From: JACPUX01 sp964517465
GTDB taxonomy: Bacteria > Pseudomonadota > Gammaproteobacteria > Burkholderiales > Casimicrobiaceae
Length of the DNA stretch: 64,000 bases
Direction: 5' to 3'
Assembly: GCA_964517465.1 (NCBI GenBank)
Contig: CAZFEK010000011.1
Location: 22,832-86,831, forward strand
Part shown: piece by piece, positions 15,817-24,477 of the stretch
Position numbering within the stretch: the stretch's first letter is position 1
Layout of the letters: each line of letters starts with the position of its first letter
Program-made: the position numbers and the translations under genes
Notes under the pieces: generated by a model
Told to the model about the DNA's origin: nothing
Seen by the model: the letters and a program-made list of their open reading frames with translations, nothing else
Database searches by the model: none

Positions 15817-16745
15817 GTCGTGGTTTTCTCCTGGGTGTTGGCTTGGCTCACGCTACGGTAGGGTAGCTCGATCACGGCGCGCGTTCCGCCTGTGGGCGGC
15901 GCTTCGAAGCTGAGCCCCGCCTGCTCGCCAAACATCAGTTTAAGCCGCTCACGGACATTGGCAAGCCCGATGCCGTCGCCTGCGGTGGCCGCGGCCCCAG
16001 ACGACATGCCGACGCCGGTGTCGGCAACACTCACCCGCAGCTTGCCGTGATGGATGGCCGCGCTCACCTCAATGCGCCCGCCCGCCGCCTTGGGTTCCAG
16101 GCCGTGTTTGATGCTGTTTTCCACCAGCGTCTGCAGCATCATGGGCGGGAACTCGGCGCTGGACAAACCGTCGGGGATATCAATTTGATACTCCAGTCGC
16201 TCCTCCATGCGCACTTTCATGATTTCGAGGAAGGCGCGAGAGAGTTCGGCCTGCTGGCCCAAGGTATTGTTGGCCCCTGCGGCACGCATCTGAGGCATGG
16301 CCGCGCGCAGGTATTCGATCAAGCTGCGCTGCGTGCGCGCCGCGCGGGGGGGGTCGATTTCGATCAGCGCCTCGACCGAACCCAAAGTGTTGAACAGGAA
16401 ATGCGGTTCAATCTGCGCTTGCATGGCCGCCAGTTCAGCTTCCGCCAGGCGCCGCTCCATCGATTCGTGTTGAGCGCGCTCGCTCGCCTCGCGTGCAGCC
16501 ATATCGGAGCGACGCTTGCCGCCGGCGACGATTTTCACCACGATCGAAGCCAGCACCAGCGTTCCGGCCAGTTTTTCGGTGCGCAGGATGTCGCCGATGA
16601 TCAGCGTAACGATGGACAGGACGATGACATGGCCCCAGGGAGCAACCGCCAGCCAATCGAAAAAGCGCCACCACACGGGCGCCAAGGCATCGCGTGCCCC
16701 CCGCAGGGCATCGATGAGTTTTGGAGAAGGTTTCGTTTCCGCCAT
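15813..16745 (-). CDS. LytS/YehU-type sensor histidine kinase
   Basis: The product has 310 residues from ATG 16745. Two hydrophobic segments lie at about 38-60 and 65-85. A charged coiled helix follows, then the His_kinase phosphoacceptor motif QIEPHFLFNTLGSVEALI (His about 143) and the HATPase region with LQTLVENSIKHGLEP, DTGVGM, GIGLANVRERL. The sensing part is minimal, with no extracytoplasmic domain, so the signal is probably membrane-linked. It is co-transcribed with the LytTR regulator. A longer in-frame start at 16787 lacks a ribosome site. Confidence 0.92.
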   Translation of the reverse strand: MAETKPSPKLIDALRGARDALAPVWWRFFDWLAVAPWGHVIVLSIVTLIIGDILRTEKLAGTLVLASIVVKIVAGGKRRSDMAAREASERAQHESMERRLAEAELAAMQAQIEPHFLFNTLGSVEALIEIDPPRAARTQRSLIEYLRAAMPQMRAAGANNTLGQQAELSRAFLEIMKVRMEERLEYQIDIPDGLSSAEFPPMMLQTLVENSIKHGLEPKAAGGRIEVSAAIHHGKLRVSVADTGVGMSSGAAATAGDGIGLANVRERLKLMFGEQAGLSFEAPPTGGTRAVIELPYRSVSQANTQEKTTT

Positions 16746-16883
16746 GATTGCTGCTTTCCTGTCGGCATCTTGCCATATACGCTGCAAGAGTAAGCGAGCG
16801 AGGCCGATCAGGCTTGCCGCGTGCGACGCATGGCAAAGGATGCGGAACGGTTGGCGGAACCGCGGGATAAACCGGCAGTGAGC

Positions 16884-17999
16884 TCAGGTCGATTCGGCCC
16901 CGGGCTCGCGGCGCAGCAGCTCGCCCACGGCCAGGCGCGGACTGACACCGTCATCGAGCACTTTGGCCACGGCCAGGCTGATCGGAAGGTCGGTGCCGCA
17001 GCGGGTGGCCAACTCGCGCACCGCGCGAGCGCTGCGCACCCCTTCGGCGACATGGCCCAGGGCGGCAAGAATTTCGGTTAGGCTCTTGCCTTGCGCCAGC
17101 TCGAGACCAACCCGCCGATTGCGCGACAGATCCCCGGTGCAGGTAAGCACCAAGTCGCCTAACCCGGCAAGGCCCATCAAGGTTTCTCGCTTCCCGCCCA
17201 TGGCCTCCGACAAACGTCCGGTTTCCGCCAGACCGCGGGTGATCAGCGCGGCGCGGGCATTGTGCCCAAAACCCAAGCCGTCGCTGATGCCGGCGGCAAT
17301 GGCCATGACGTTCTTGACTGCACCGCCGATCTCGACCCCGACCAGGTCTTCGCTGAGATAGATCCTTAGCGTTTCCGAGCGCAGCCAAGCCGCCGCCGAT
17401 CGCGCGAACTGCAGATCATTGGCGGCGATGGTAATCGCCGTGGGAAGATCAGCGGCCACCTCTTCGGCGAAACTCGGTCCGGAGAGTACTCCGCAGGGGG
17501 CGGGCCACAAGGGCGCGACAAACTGATGCGGCAGGCGGGCCTGGTGCTTCACCCCGCCCTGCGAGGGGGGGGCTTCCTCGCCGCCAGCTTGAGCGGGGAC
17601 TGCGGCCCCGGTAGGTTTCATCTCGCTCACCCCGCCGTCAGCGGCGGGGCTTGCGCTCGACCCGTGGTCAAGAAAGCCCTTGCACAGCCAGATCAGCGGC
17701 GCTTGTGTACCCATGCAAAGCAACGCCGCGATCACCTCGGGAAGCGCCGCGGTGGGCGTGCCGACGATGATCAGGCCGGCGCCCCCGACAACCTCACCGA
17801 GATCGCTGCTGACCGCAAGCTCTGAGGGAAGGCGGGCGCCGGGAAGGTATTTGCCGTTTTCGCGGTCTTGCGCCAAACGAATCGCCAAGGCGGCGTCGCG
17901 GCACCAAAGACGGACAGGCAAGCGCCGGGCAAGGTGGATCGCCAGCGCGGTACCCCAGGCCCCGGCGCCCAGCACCGCGATCGGGCCGAATGGGTTCAA
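16884..17999 (-). CDS. gpsA: Glycerol-3-phosphate dehydrogenase [NAD(P)+] with an in-frame insertion
   Basis: The product has 371 residues, about 42 more than the family norm. The N-terminal dinucleotide motif is VLGAGAWGTALA. The catalytic half is normal: VLSGPSFAEEVA, GGAVKNVMAIAAGISDGLGFG, LGDLVLTCT, SRNRRVG. It makes sn-glycerol-3-phosphate for phospholipids. Residues about 113-154 (Ser/Ala/Pro/Gly/Glu-rich), between KGFLDHG and LPHQF, have no counterpart in the family and correspond to a GC-rich repeat element. The reading frame is intact, so the enzyme may still work with a surface loop. It is the last gene of the rhodanese-grxC-secB-SH3-gpsA run. Confidence 0.95.
   Translation of the reverse strand: MNPFGPIAVLGAGAWGTALAIHLARRLPVRLWCRDAALAIRLAQDRENGKYLPGARLPSELAVSSDLGEVVGGAGLIIVGTPTAALPEVIAALLCMGTQAPLIWLCKGFLDHGSSASPAADGGVSEMKPTGAAVPAQAGGEEAPPSQGGVKHQARLPHQFVAPLWPAPCGVLSGPSFAEEVAADLPTAITIAANDLQFARSAAAWLRSETLRIYLSEDLVGVEIGGAVKNVMAIAAGISDGLGFGHNARAALITRGLAETGRLSEAMGGKRETLMGLAGLGDLVLTCTGDLSRNRRVGLELAQGKSLTEILAALGHVAEGVRSARAVRELATRCGTDLPISLAVAKVLDDGVSPRLAVGELLRREPGAEST
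17535..17660. repeat. 126-bp GC-rich element inserted in frame in gpsA
   Basis: The extra 42 codons carry a perfect hairpin CCCCGCCG-TCAG-CGGCGGGG (17630-17649) and a second imperfect one (CCCCGCCCTGCGAGGGGGGG) near 17550-17570. The length is a multiple of three. Confidence 0.65.
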
Positions 18000-18452
18000 T
18001 CAGAGGCCCCAGAGTTGCTGCAAGCGAGCAAAACCTGATTGCCCGTCCCGATGCCGCACATGCGCCCAAACGCTTCCCGCGGCGGGAGCTTCGACAAGTT
18101 CCAGCAGGACATTCTGTTCAGCACGGAAAACCAATGAGGCGGTAGCCTCCGGCGCCGCCATTACCTCCGCCTGAGCGGCTCTCACCATAACGGTGCGCCG
18201 GTCGGCCAAGGCCTTCTTTTCGATCCAGGCCAGGGCTCCCGTGGCATCCCGGACCTTGACCCAACCTTCCACCTTGACCACGACCTCGAGCGGATAGTCC
18301 CGTCCGAGCACAAAGACCGGTTTGGCCTTGAGCGAGGGGGCGTCGTAGAGCACGGTCGCCGCATCCGCCGTCGCCCGAAACTCCAGCGCCGCAGCGCCCC
18401 CTGGCCAAGCCAGGGCGGCCACCAACGACAGCGAAAAAAACCGTCTCGCCAT
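18000..18452 (-). CDS. Periplasmic bacterial SH3-domain protein
   Basis: The product has 150 residues from ATG 18452. The signal peptide ends at about GGAAA-L (residue about 22). The mature part has two SH3-like segments: residues about 25-85 with VLYDAPSLKAKPVFVLGRDYPLEVVVKVEGWVKVRDATGALAWIEKKAL, and about 90-150 ending HVRHRDGQSGFARLQQLWGL. Such proteins probably bind or monitor cell wall in the periplasm. It sits directly between secB and gpsA (stop adjacent to the gpsA start), a conserved betaproteobacterial position. Confidence 0.88.
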   Translation of the reverse strand: MARRFFSLSLVAALAWPGGAAALEFRATADAATVLYDAPSLKAKPVFVLGRDYPLEVVVKVEGWVKVRDATGALAWIEKKALADRRTVMVRAAQAEVMAAPEATASLVFRAEQNVLLELVEAPAAGSVWAHVRHRDGQSGFARLQQLWGL

Positions 18453-18457
18453 TTTCC

Positions 18458-18919
18458 TTACTGAACCGGCAATTCCCCTGACTGCGGGGCTTGCTGCATT
18501 TGCTGCATCTGCTCCTGATAGAGCTGCTCGAAACTGATGGGGTTGAGCAGGATCGCAGGGTAGCCGGCATGCGCGATCGCGTTGGAGATCGTCTCGCGGG
18601 CGTAGGGGAAAATGATCGTCGGGCAGTGAATGCCGATGATCGGTTGCAGATCGGCCTCGGGAATGTTGCGAATCTGAAATAGACCGGCTTGCGCGGCTTC
18701 CACCAAAAACACCGTGTTCTCGCCATGGCGAGCGGTTACGGTAATGGTCAACACGCACTCGTAGAACCCTTCGTCGATGCGTTGTCCCCGAGTTTGCAGG
18801 CTGATTTCCACCTGCGGTTGCTCCGGGTTGAGAAAACTCTGCGGAGAATTCGGGTTCTCCAGGGAAAGATCTTTGACGTAGATTTTTTCGACCGAAAAGA
18901 CCGGCTGCTGATCGCTCAT
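18458..18919 (-). CDS. secB: Protein-export chaperone SecB
   Basis: The product has 153 residues, full length. It has the family landmarks FSVEKIYVKDLSLENPNSP, VEISLQT, GFYECVLTITVTA, VFLVEAAQAGLFQIRNIPE, GIHCPTIIFPYARETISNAIAHAGYPAILLNPISFEQLY, and a Gln-rich tail. The tetramer holds preproteins unfolded and passes them to SecA. It lies 5 bases before the SH3 gene and 57 bases after grxC. Confidence 0.97.
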   Translation of the reverse strand: MSDQQPVFSVEKIYVKDLSLENPNSPQSFLNPEQPQVEISLQTRGQRIDEGFYECVLTITVTARHGENTVFLVEAAQAGLFQIRNIPEADLQPIIGIHCPTIIFPYARETISNAIAHAGYPAILLNPISFEQLYQEQMQQMQQAPQSGELPVQ

Positions 18920-18976
18920 GGCGCGCCTTGTTGGGGGAGGAGTAAAAGAATTGGCGATTATACCGCAGCGCGAAGC

Positions 18977-19237
18977 TCAGGCCGGGTGAAGCAAAGGCTC
19001 GAGTCCTCCCGCCCGGTCGAGCGACACCAGGTCGTCGTAGCCGCCGACATGCAGCGTGTCGATATAGATCTGGGGCACCGTGCGCCGCCCTGTCCGCTGC
19101 ATCATCTCTTCGCGCCTGGCCGGTTCCTGATCGACGCGGATCTTGGTGATGTTCGCCGCTCCTTTGGCTTTGAGCAAGCGCTCGGCTTGAATGCAGTAGG
19201 GACAGACGCCCGTGGCATACATGGTGATTTCGGGCAT
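18977..19237 (-). CDS. grxC: Glutaredoxin 3
   Basis: The product has 86 residues, typical of Grx3. The dithiol active site GVCPYCIQAERLL is at residues about 11-23. The cis-Pro motif TVPQIYID and glutathione-binding GGYDDL follow. It reduces disulfides and mixed disulfides with glutathione in the cytosol. It lies one base after the rhodanese gene and upstream of secB, the order also known in enterobacteria (yibN-grxC-secB-gpsA). Confidence 0.96.
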   Translation of the reverse strand: MPEITMYATGVCPYCIQAERLLKAKGAANITKIRVDQEPARREEMMQRTGRRTVPQIYIDTLHVGGYDDLVSLDRAGGLEPLLHPA

Positions 19238-19238
19238 A

Positions 19239-19661
19239 TCAACTCTTCTCCAGAGGAAATCCGGCGCTCTTCCAGGCTTCGATGCCGCCGGTCAGGCTAT
19301 AGACCTCGGTATGACCGGCTTTTTTTAATACCATTCCCGCCATGCGACTGCGATTGCCCCGATTGCAATAGGCGATGATGGGCTTGCCCTGGTGCTTGGT
19401 CAGCTCTCCCACTCGCGTCGAAAGCTGAGAAAGCGGAACATGCATGGCCTTGGGAAGACGTCCGCCGCTGTAGTCGTTGGTTTCGCGCAAGTCGAGCAGC
19501 AAGGCGTCGCGCTGGTTGTGCAACATGGTGGCTTGTTGCGGCCCCACCTCCTTCATGCCCGAGAGGCGGTGGTAAACCATGCTCCAGAACAACATGCCCC
19601 CTGAAACAAGGGCGATCAGTGCCAAGATCGAGTTCTTGACCAAGAAGTCCAGGAAATCCAT
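19239..19661 (-). CDS. Membrane-anchored rhodanese-like protein (YibN type)
   Basis: The product has 140 residues from ATG 19661. One N-terminal membrane segment (residues about 8-30) is followed by a rhodanese domain (about 40-140) with LLLDLRETNDYSGGRLPKAMHVPL and the active-site loop YCNRGNRSRMAG (Cys about 99). It probably transfers or senses sulfane sulfur at the inner face of the membrane. It is the first gene of the grxC-secB-gpsA run and divergent from gpmI. Confidence 0.92.
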   Translation of the reverse strand: MDFLDFLVKNSILALIALVSGGMLFWSMVYHRLSGMKEVGPQQATMLHNQRDALLLDLRETNDYSGGRLPKAMHVPLSQLSTRVGELTKHQGKPIIAYCNRGNRSRMAGMVLKKAGHTEVYSLTGGIEAWKSAGFPLEKS

Positions 19662-19788
19662 AGGGTGTTTGGCGAGGTGGGTATTTGCTGGAATGGGCGC
19701 CATCCAAAGACGGCGGCGCAAAAGGTAGAATGATAGCCGAATTCCCCTCTTTTCATTGGCATCCTGGTCAAGGATCGAACTTCGCATC

Positions 19789-21342
19789 ATGGCAGCATCG
19801 TCCCCTGCGGTTCCCGTGTTACTCATCATCCTCGACGGTTTCGGCGATCGCCCCGCAGCCCCCGACAACGCGATCAGCGAAGCCCGGGCGCCGAACTGGA
19901 ACGCTTTGCTGGCCCGCCATCCCCATACCACGATCGCGACATCAGAACTCCGAGTCGGCTTGCCCGAGGGCCAAATGGGGAACTCCGAAGTCGGACATCT
20001 CAACATTGGCGCCGGACGCGTGATCTACCAGGATTACACCCGTATCGACGAAGCCATCAAGTCCGGAGAATTCGCCCGCAATTCGGCCATCGCCGGCGCG
20101 CTGCGCACCGCGCGCGAGCGGCGCTCGACCCTTCATGTTCTCGGTCTGTTGTCTCCCGGCGGCGTGCACAGCCATGAGCGGCAGATCTTGGCCCTTCTCG
20201 ATCTCGCCGCTCGCTCGGGCGTGGCGCGCACCTATGTTCATGCCTTCCTCGACGGCCGCGACACGCCGCCGCAAAGCGCAGGGGCCTCGATCGAACGCCT
20301 GGCATCAGCCTGCAATCGGCATCCAGGCTGCCGCATCGCAACCATCTGCGGGCGCTATTACGCCATGGACCGCGACCAGCGCTGGGAGCGCGTCGCCCCC
20401 GCCTATGCGCTGCTCACCGAAGGCGAATCCGCCTTCAGCGCGCCCAATCCGACCCAAGGGCTTGCCGACGCGTATGCACGCGGAGAAAACGACGAGTTCG
20501 TCAAACCCACCGCCATTTTGGCTCGAGACGGCAGCCGTCCGCGCATGGAGGATGGCGATGTGGTGGTGTTCATGAACTTCCGCGCCGACCGCGCTCGCCA
20601 GATCACTCGCGCCCTCACTGCGTCCGAGTTCAGCGGTTTCGAGCGGCGGCGCTTGCCCAAGCTGGCGCAGTACGTTTGCCTCACCAGCTACGGCGAAGAT
20701 TTTGCGCATCTGCCGGTGGCCTTCCCGCCGCAGAGCATAAACAACGGCTTTGGCGAATATGTCGCCCGCCTTGGGCTCACCCAATTGCGCATCGCCGAAA
20801 CCGAGAAGTACGCTCACGTGACCTATTTTTTCAACGGCGGCTGCGAGGCGGTCTACCCGGGCGAGGAGCGTATCCTGGTGCCTTCGCCCAAAGTAGCCAC
20901 CTATGACCTGCAGCCCGAGATGAGCGCTTTCGAAGTCGCCGACAAACTGGTCGAGGCGATCGCCAGCAAAAGACATGCGGCAATCATCTGCAATTTCGCC
21001 AACGGAGACATGGTTGGGCACACCGGGGTACTTGCCGCGGCGATCCGAGCGGTGGAGGCGCTCGACGTCTGTCTCGGGCGGGTGCTGGACGCCGCGGGCA
21101 AGGCCGGATACGAGCTGCTCATCACCGCCGACCACGGCAATTGCGAAATGATGTTCGATCAGGAGACGCGCCAGCCCCACACCGCGCACACCATGAATCC
21201 GGTGCCTTTGGTGTATGTCGGCCGGCCGGCCCGCCTGAAACCGGGGGGCGCGCTGCAAGACATCGCCCCCACCCTGCTGGCAATGATGGGGCTGCCTCAG
21301 CCGCCCGAAATGACCGGGGTGAGTCTGATCGAGTGGGTGTGA
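19789..21342 (+). CDS. gpmI: 2,3-bisphosphoglycerate-independent phosphoglycerate mutase
   Basis: The product has 517 residues. It interconverts 3- and 2-phosphoglycerate using two Mn2+. Metal-binding motifs are present: LIILDGFGD, the phosphorylated Ser in MGNSEVGHLNIGAGR, HAFLDGRDTPP, GRYYAMDRD, FMNFRADRARQ, ANGDMVGHTG, ITADHGNCE, HTMNPVPLVYVG. I used the ATG at 19789, as the upstream in-frame ATG at 19756 gives a non-homologous extension. It is divergent from the rhodanese gene and overlaps the start of envC. Confidence 0.96.
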   Translation: MAASSPAVPVLLIILDGFGDRPAAPDNAISEARAPNWNALLARHPHTTIATSELRVGLPEGQMGNSEVGHLNIGAGRVIYQDYTRIDEAIKSGEFARNSAIAGALRTARERRSTLHVLGLLSPGGVHSHERQILALLDLAARSGVARTYVHAFLDGRDTPPQSAGASIERLASACNRHPGCRIATICGRYYAMDRDQRWERVAPAYALLTEGESAFSAPNPTQGLADAYARGENDEFVKPTAILARDGSRPRMEDGDVVVFMNFRADRARQITRALTASEFSGFERRRLPKLAQYVCLTSYGEDFAHLPVAFPPQSINNGFGEYVARLGLTQLRIAETEKYAHVTYFFNGGCEAVYPGEERILVPSPKVATYDLQPEMSAFEVADKLVEAIASKRHAAIICNFANGDMVGHTGVLAAAIRAVEALDVCLGRVLDAAGKAGYELLITADHGNCEMMFDQETRQPHTAHTMNPVPLVYVGRPARLKPGGALQDIAPTLLAMMGLPQPPEMTGVSLIEWV

Positions 21343-22502
21343 AATCCGCTCCGGCGGCCGGCTGGGTGTGGGCGCTGGCTTTCGCGGCGCTACCGGCCTC
21401 CAGTCCGCTGGCGGCGGAGAACACGGCGCGGCTCGAAGAGCTGCGCCGCCAGGTCGCAAACATCCAGAAAGAAATCGCCGCCGGCGAGGAAAGCCGCGCC
21501 GAAGCCACCGACCAACTGGCCCAGAGCGAACGCGCCATTTCCGAAGCGCGTCGCCAATTGGCGGAAATCGGCCGCGAGCAGCAGGAAAAAGAAATCAAAC
21601 TGGGCGCCCTGCGGACCGAGCAAGATCGCCTCGAAGGCCAGATCCGCAGCCAGCAGCTCTTGTTGGAAAAACTGCTGTTGCAACACTACCTCAGCGGCCG
21701 CCATGAACCGCTGAAGTTGGCCTTGGCCGGGCGCGATCCGAATGAGCTGCCGCGATTGTTCTTTTATTATCGCCACATCAACGAAGCCCGCAATCGCGTG
21801 GTGCTGCAGTTGCGCAACCAAGTCGCTCGCAGCCGCGAAGTGGCGATGCAGGTGAGCGAGGAAGCCGCCCGGCTTGCCGCACTGGAGGGCGAAGCCAAGC
21901 TCACCAAAACCGCTCTGGAGGACCAAAGGCGCGAGCGGGCCGCGGCAGTAAAACGTATCGCCAAAGACCTCGCCAAACGCCGGCGCGAACTGGCGACCCT
22001 GCAGCGCGACGAACAGCGCCTGGCACAACTCACCGAACGTTTGGCTCGCTTGGCACGACCGGTCGCCCCGCGCCCGCCCTCAACCGCAGGCGAGCCGACC
22101 AACGGCGCCTTTGCCCGGCTCAAGGGACGGCTGGCGGCGCCGATAGAGGGGGAACTCACGCACCGCTTCGGCAGTCAACGAGTAGAAGGCGGCGTGACTT
22201 GGAAAGGGATTTTCGTGCGCGCCCCGGTGGGCCGATCCGTGCGCGCCGTCGCCGCGGGTCAGGTCGTCTTTGCGGACTGGCTGCGCGGTTTCGGCAACCT
22301 CCTGATTGTTGACCACGGCGAGGGGTACATGAGTCTCTACGGAAACAACGAAGCTTTGCTGCATCGGGTGGGGGCCACGATTGCCGCGGGCGAGGCCGTG
22401 GCGCAGGCGGGTGATACCGGCAACGTCGGACAAACGGGTTTATACTTTGAACTTCGCCACCAGGGGCGCGCATTCGACCCCACCGGCTGGCTCAAGTGGT
22501 AA
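21339..22502 (+). CDS. envC: Murein hydrolase activator EnvC (degenerate LytM)
   Basis: The product has 387 residues from a GTG at 21339 that overlaps the gpmI stop (GTGTGA). A signal peptide ends about ASSPLAAEN. A long coiled coil fills residues about 28-260. A LytM/M23 domain occupies about 275-387 (LTHRFGSQRVEGGVTWKGIFVRA, GFGNLLIVDHGEGYMSLYGNN, GLYFELRHQGRAFDPTGWL). The zinc-binding His/Asp of the first motif are replaced by W-K-G-I, and the HxH position reads L-Y-F, so it should be an amidase activator at the division site rather than an enzyme. A neighbouring gpmI-envC-protease order is common. Confidence 0.93.
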   Translation: MKSAPAAGWVWALAFAALPASSPLAAENTARLEELRRQVANIQKEIAAGEESRAEATDQLAQSERAISEARRQLAEIGREQQEKEIKLGALRTEQDRLEGQIRSQQLLLEKLLLQHYLSGRHEPLKLALAGRDPNELPRLFFYYRHINEARNRVVLQLRNQVARSREVAMQVSEEAARLAALEGEAKLTKTALEDQRRERAAAVKRIAKDLAKRRRELATLQRDEQRLAQLTERLARLARPVAPRPPSTAGEPTNGAFARLKGRLAAPIEGELTHRFGSQRVEGGVTWKGIFVRAPVGRSVRAVAAGQVVFADWLRGFGNLLIVDHGEGYMSLYGNNEALLHRVGATIAAGEAVAQAGDTGNVGQTGLYFELRHQGRAFDPTGWLKW

Positions 22503-22518
22503 AGGCAAGGGAAACATC

Positions 22519-23931
22519 ATGGCAACGCGAGACACGCTGAAGAAGGCGGGATTGATTGGATTGGGCGTGACGCTGGGCGTGCTGCTTTCGCTCAACTTCT
22601 CGGCGGTGGCCAACCGCGACGCCAGCAGCACGCTGCCGATCGAGGACTTGCGCGCTTTCTCTGAAGTGTTCGGCCGCATCAAAAGCGATTACGTCGAAAC
22701 CGTCACCGACAAGAAACTCATCCGCGAGGCCATCAACGGCATGGTCAACGGTTTGGACCCGCATTCCACCTATCTCGACGAAGATGCCTTCCGGGATCTG
22801 CAGGTCAGCACCAAGGGGGAATTCGGCGGACTGGGCATCGAAGTTGGAGTGGAAGACGGCTTCGTGAGGGTGATCGCCCCGATCGAGGACACACCCGCGT
22901 TTCGTGCCGGCATTCAGGCGGGAGACCTCATTTACAAGATCAACGAAACCTTCACCAAGGGGCTGGCGCTGACCAAGGCCGTAGGCATGATGCGCGGCGA
23001 ACCGGGAAGCAAGGTAACCTTGTCGGTGGTGCGCAAGGGGGTCGATCAGCCGCTCACTTTCACCTTGCAACGCGAGCAGATCAAACCCAAGAGCGTGGTG
23101 CACAAGATGGTCGAGCCGGGTTACGCCTTCCTGCGCGTGCGGCAGTTCCAAGAGCGCACCGGCGAAGAAGTCGTCAAGGCATTACAGGTGATCGCCAAGG
23201 AGCCGGATTTGAAAGGACTGGTGCTCGATCTGCGCGGCGACCCCGGCGGACTCCTCAACGCGGCGGTCGGCGTCTCGGCTGCGTTCCTGCCCAAAGACTC
23301 CCTGATCGTTTATACCGATGGCCGCACTCCCGAATCGAAGATGCGCCTCACCGCCAGCCGCGAGCATTATGCCCGCGGCCGCGAGGACTACGTGAAAAAC
23401 GTCCCGGATTCGCTTTCACCTTTGCCCATGGTGGTGCTCGTCGACGGCGGTTCGGCCTCGGCGGCCGAAATCGTCGCCGGTGCGCTGCAGGATCACAAAC
23501 GCGCATATGTGATGGGAACCCAAACTTTCGGCAAAGGTTCAGTGCAGACGATCGTCCCGCTGGGCAACAGCACCGGGATCAAGCTCACCACCGCGCGTTA
23601 TTACACGCCCAAAGGGCGCTCCATCCAGGCCAAAGGCATAGAGCCGGACCAAATCATCGACGACGGCCGCGAACCCGCCAGCCGCGTGCGCGAAGCCGAT
23701 TTGACGCACCACTTGGAAGACTCCAAATCCAAAGATCCGGAAGAGGCCAAGAAAGCCCGCGAAGCATTGGAAAACAAGCGCAAAGCGGAAGCGGCCAGCG
23801 AGGAGCGCGCGCCGCGCGCGCCGCGCTTCGAGTTCGGATCGAAAGAGGACTTCACCTTGCAGCAGGCCCTCAATCATCTCAAGGGCCAGCCGGTCATCGC
23901 CCAGGCCAAGCAGCTCTCGGCGGCGAAGTAA
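22519..23931 (+). CDS. ctpA: C-terminal processing peptidase (S41)
   Basis: The product has 470 residues from ATG 22519, 16 bases after envC. An N-terminal signal or anchor (residues about 10-30) precedes a PDZ domain (about 90-170, GGLGIEVGVEDGFVRVIAPI) and the S41 catalytic core (about 190-375) with the Ser/Lys dyad in DGGSASAAEIVAGALQD and TFGKGSVQT. The C terminus is a charged helix (Lys/Glu/Ala-rich). It trims periplasmic proteins and, in other bacteria, controls cell-wall hydrolases, which fits its position after envC. Confidence 0.95.
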   Translation: MATRDTLKKAGLIGLGVTLGVLLSLNFSAVANRDASSTLPIEDLRAFSEVFGRIKSDYVETVTDKKLIREAINGMVNGLDPHSTYLDEDAFRDLQVSTKGEFGGLGIEVGVEDGFVRVIAPIEDTPAFRAGIQAGDLIYKINETFTKGLALTKAVGMMRGEPGSKVTLSVVRKGVDQPLTFTLQREQIKPKSVVHKMVEPGYAFLRVRQFQERTGEEVVKALQVIAKEPDLKGLVLDLRGDPGGLLNAAVGVSAAFLPKDSLIVYTDGRTPESKMRLTASREHYARGREDYVKNVPDSLSPLPMVVLVDGGSASAAEIVAGALQDHKRAYVMGTQTFGKGSVQTIVPLGNSTGIKLTTARYYTPKGRSIQAKGIEPDQIIDDGREPASRVREADLTHHLEDSKSKDPEEAKKAREALENKRKAEAASEERAPRAPRFEFGSKEDFTLQQALNHLKGQPVIAQAKQLSAAK

Positions 23932-23951
23932 CCGGCGCGGGGAAAGGGCCG

Positions 23952-24347
23952 ATGTCTCACGCCGACCTGATCAAAACCCGCAGCATTGCTTTTGCCGCCG
24001 AACCTTCCGAGCAGGCAAAAAAAGCCTTGCGCCTCCTGGAAGGTTTGCCCAATCTCGAAGCTGGGCTTTCTCCAGGGCCGCAGCAGATTTGGGTGCGCTA
24101 TAGCCTGGAGAACTACAGCCTGGCCGGGCTCGAAGCAGCGCTCGCCAGCTTAGGCTTCGTTCTGGATCAGGGTCTTTTCCACAAGACGGTGCGCGCCTTG
24201 GCGCATTACTGCGAAGAAGTGCAAAGCGAAAATCTGCGCACCCCGGCCCGGCTGATCAAGTCGCGCAAAGTCTTCGTCAAAGTGTGGGAGCACCATGCCC
24301 ACGGCGATCGCGACGAAACCCCAGAGGAATGGCGCGAGTACCGCTAA
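23952..24347 (+). CDS. Conserved hypothetical protein (HMA-like fold possible)
   Basis: The product has 131 residues with no signal peptide. The segment from RSIAFAAEPSEQAKKALRLLEGLPNLEAG to GLEAALASLGFVLD has the beta-alpha-beta rhythm of heavy-metal-associated domains but lacks the CxxC. The C-terminal half is charged and His-rich (EHHAHGDRDETPEEWREY). The gene lies 20 bases after ctpA and before moeB, so it is likely in the same operon. Function unknown. Confidence 0.75.
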   Translation: MSHADLIKTRSIAFAAEPSEQAKKALRLLEGLPNLEAGLSPGPQQIWVRYSLENYSLAGLEAALASLGFVLDQGLFHKTVRALAHYCEEVQSENLRTPARLIKSRKVFVKVWEHHAHGDRDETPEEWREYR

Positions 24348-24477
24348 TGGGCGTGGGCTGGCACCACCCCGGAATTATGGAAGTGGCGCACCTCCCCCCT
24401 CACCGCCGTCCGCGCTCCGGCCCCGGGAAGTTTCGGGAATCGATGTCGCGACCCTCACCTTAGGTTTGCCGCAGCCC

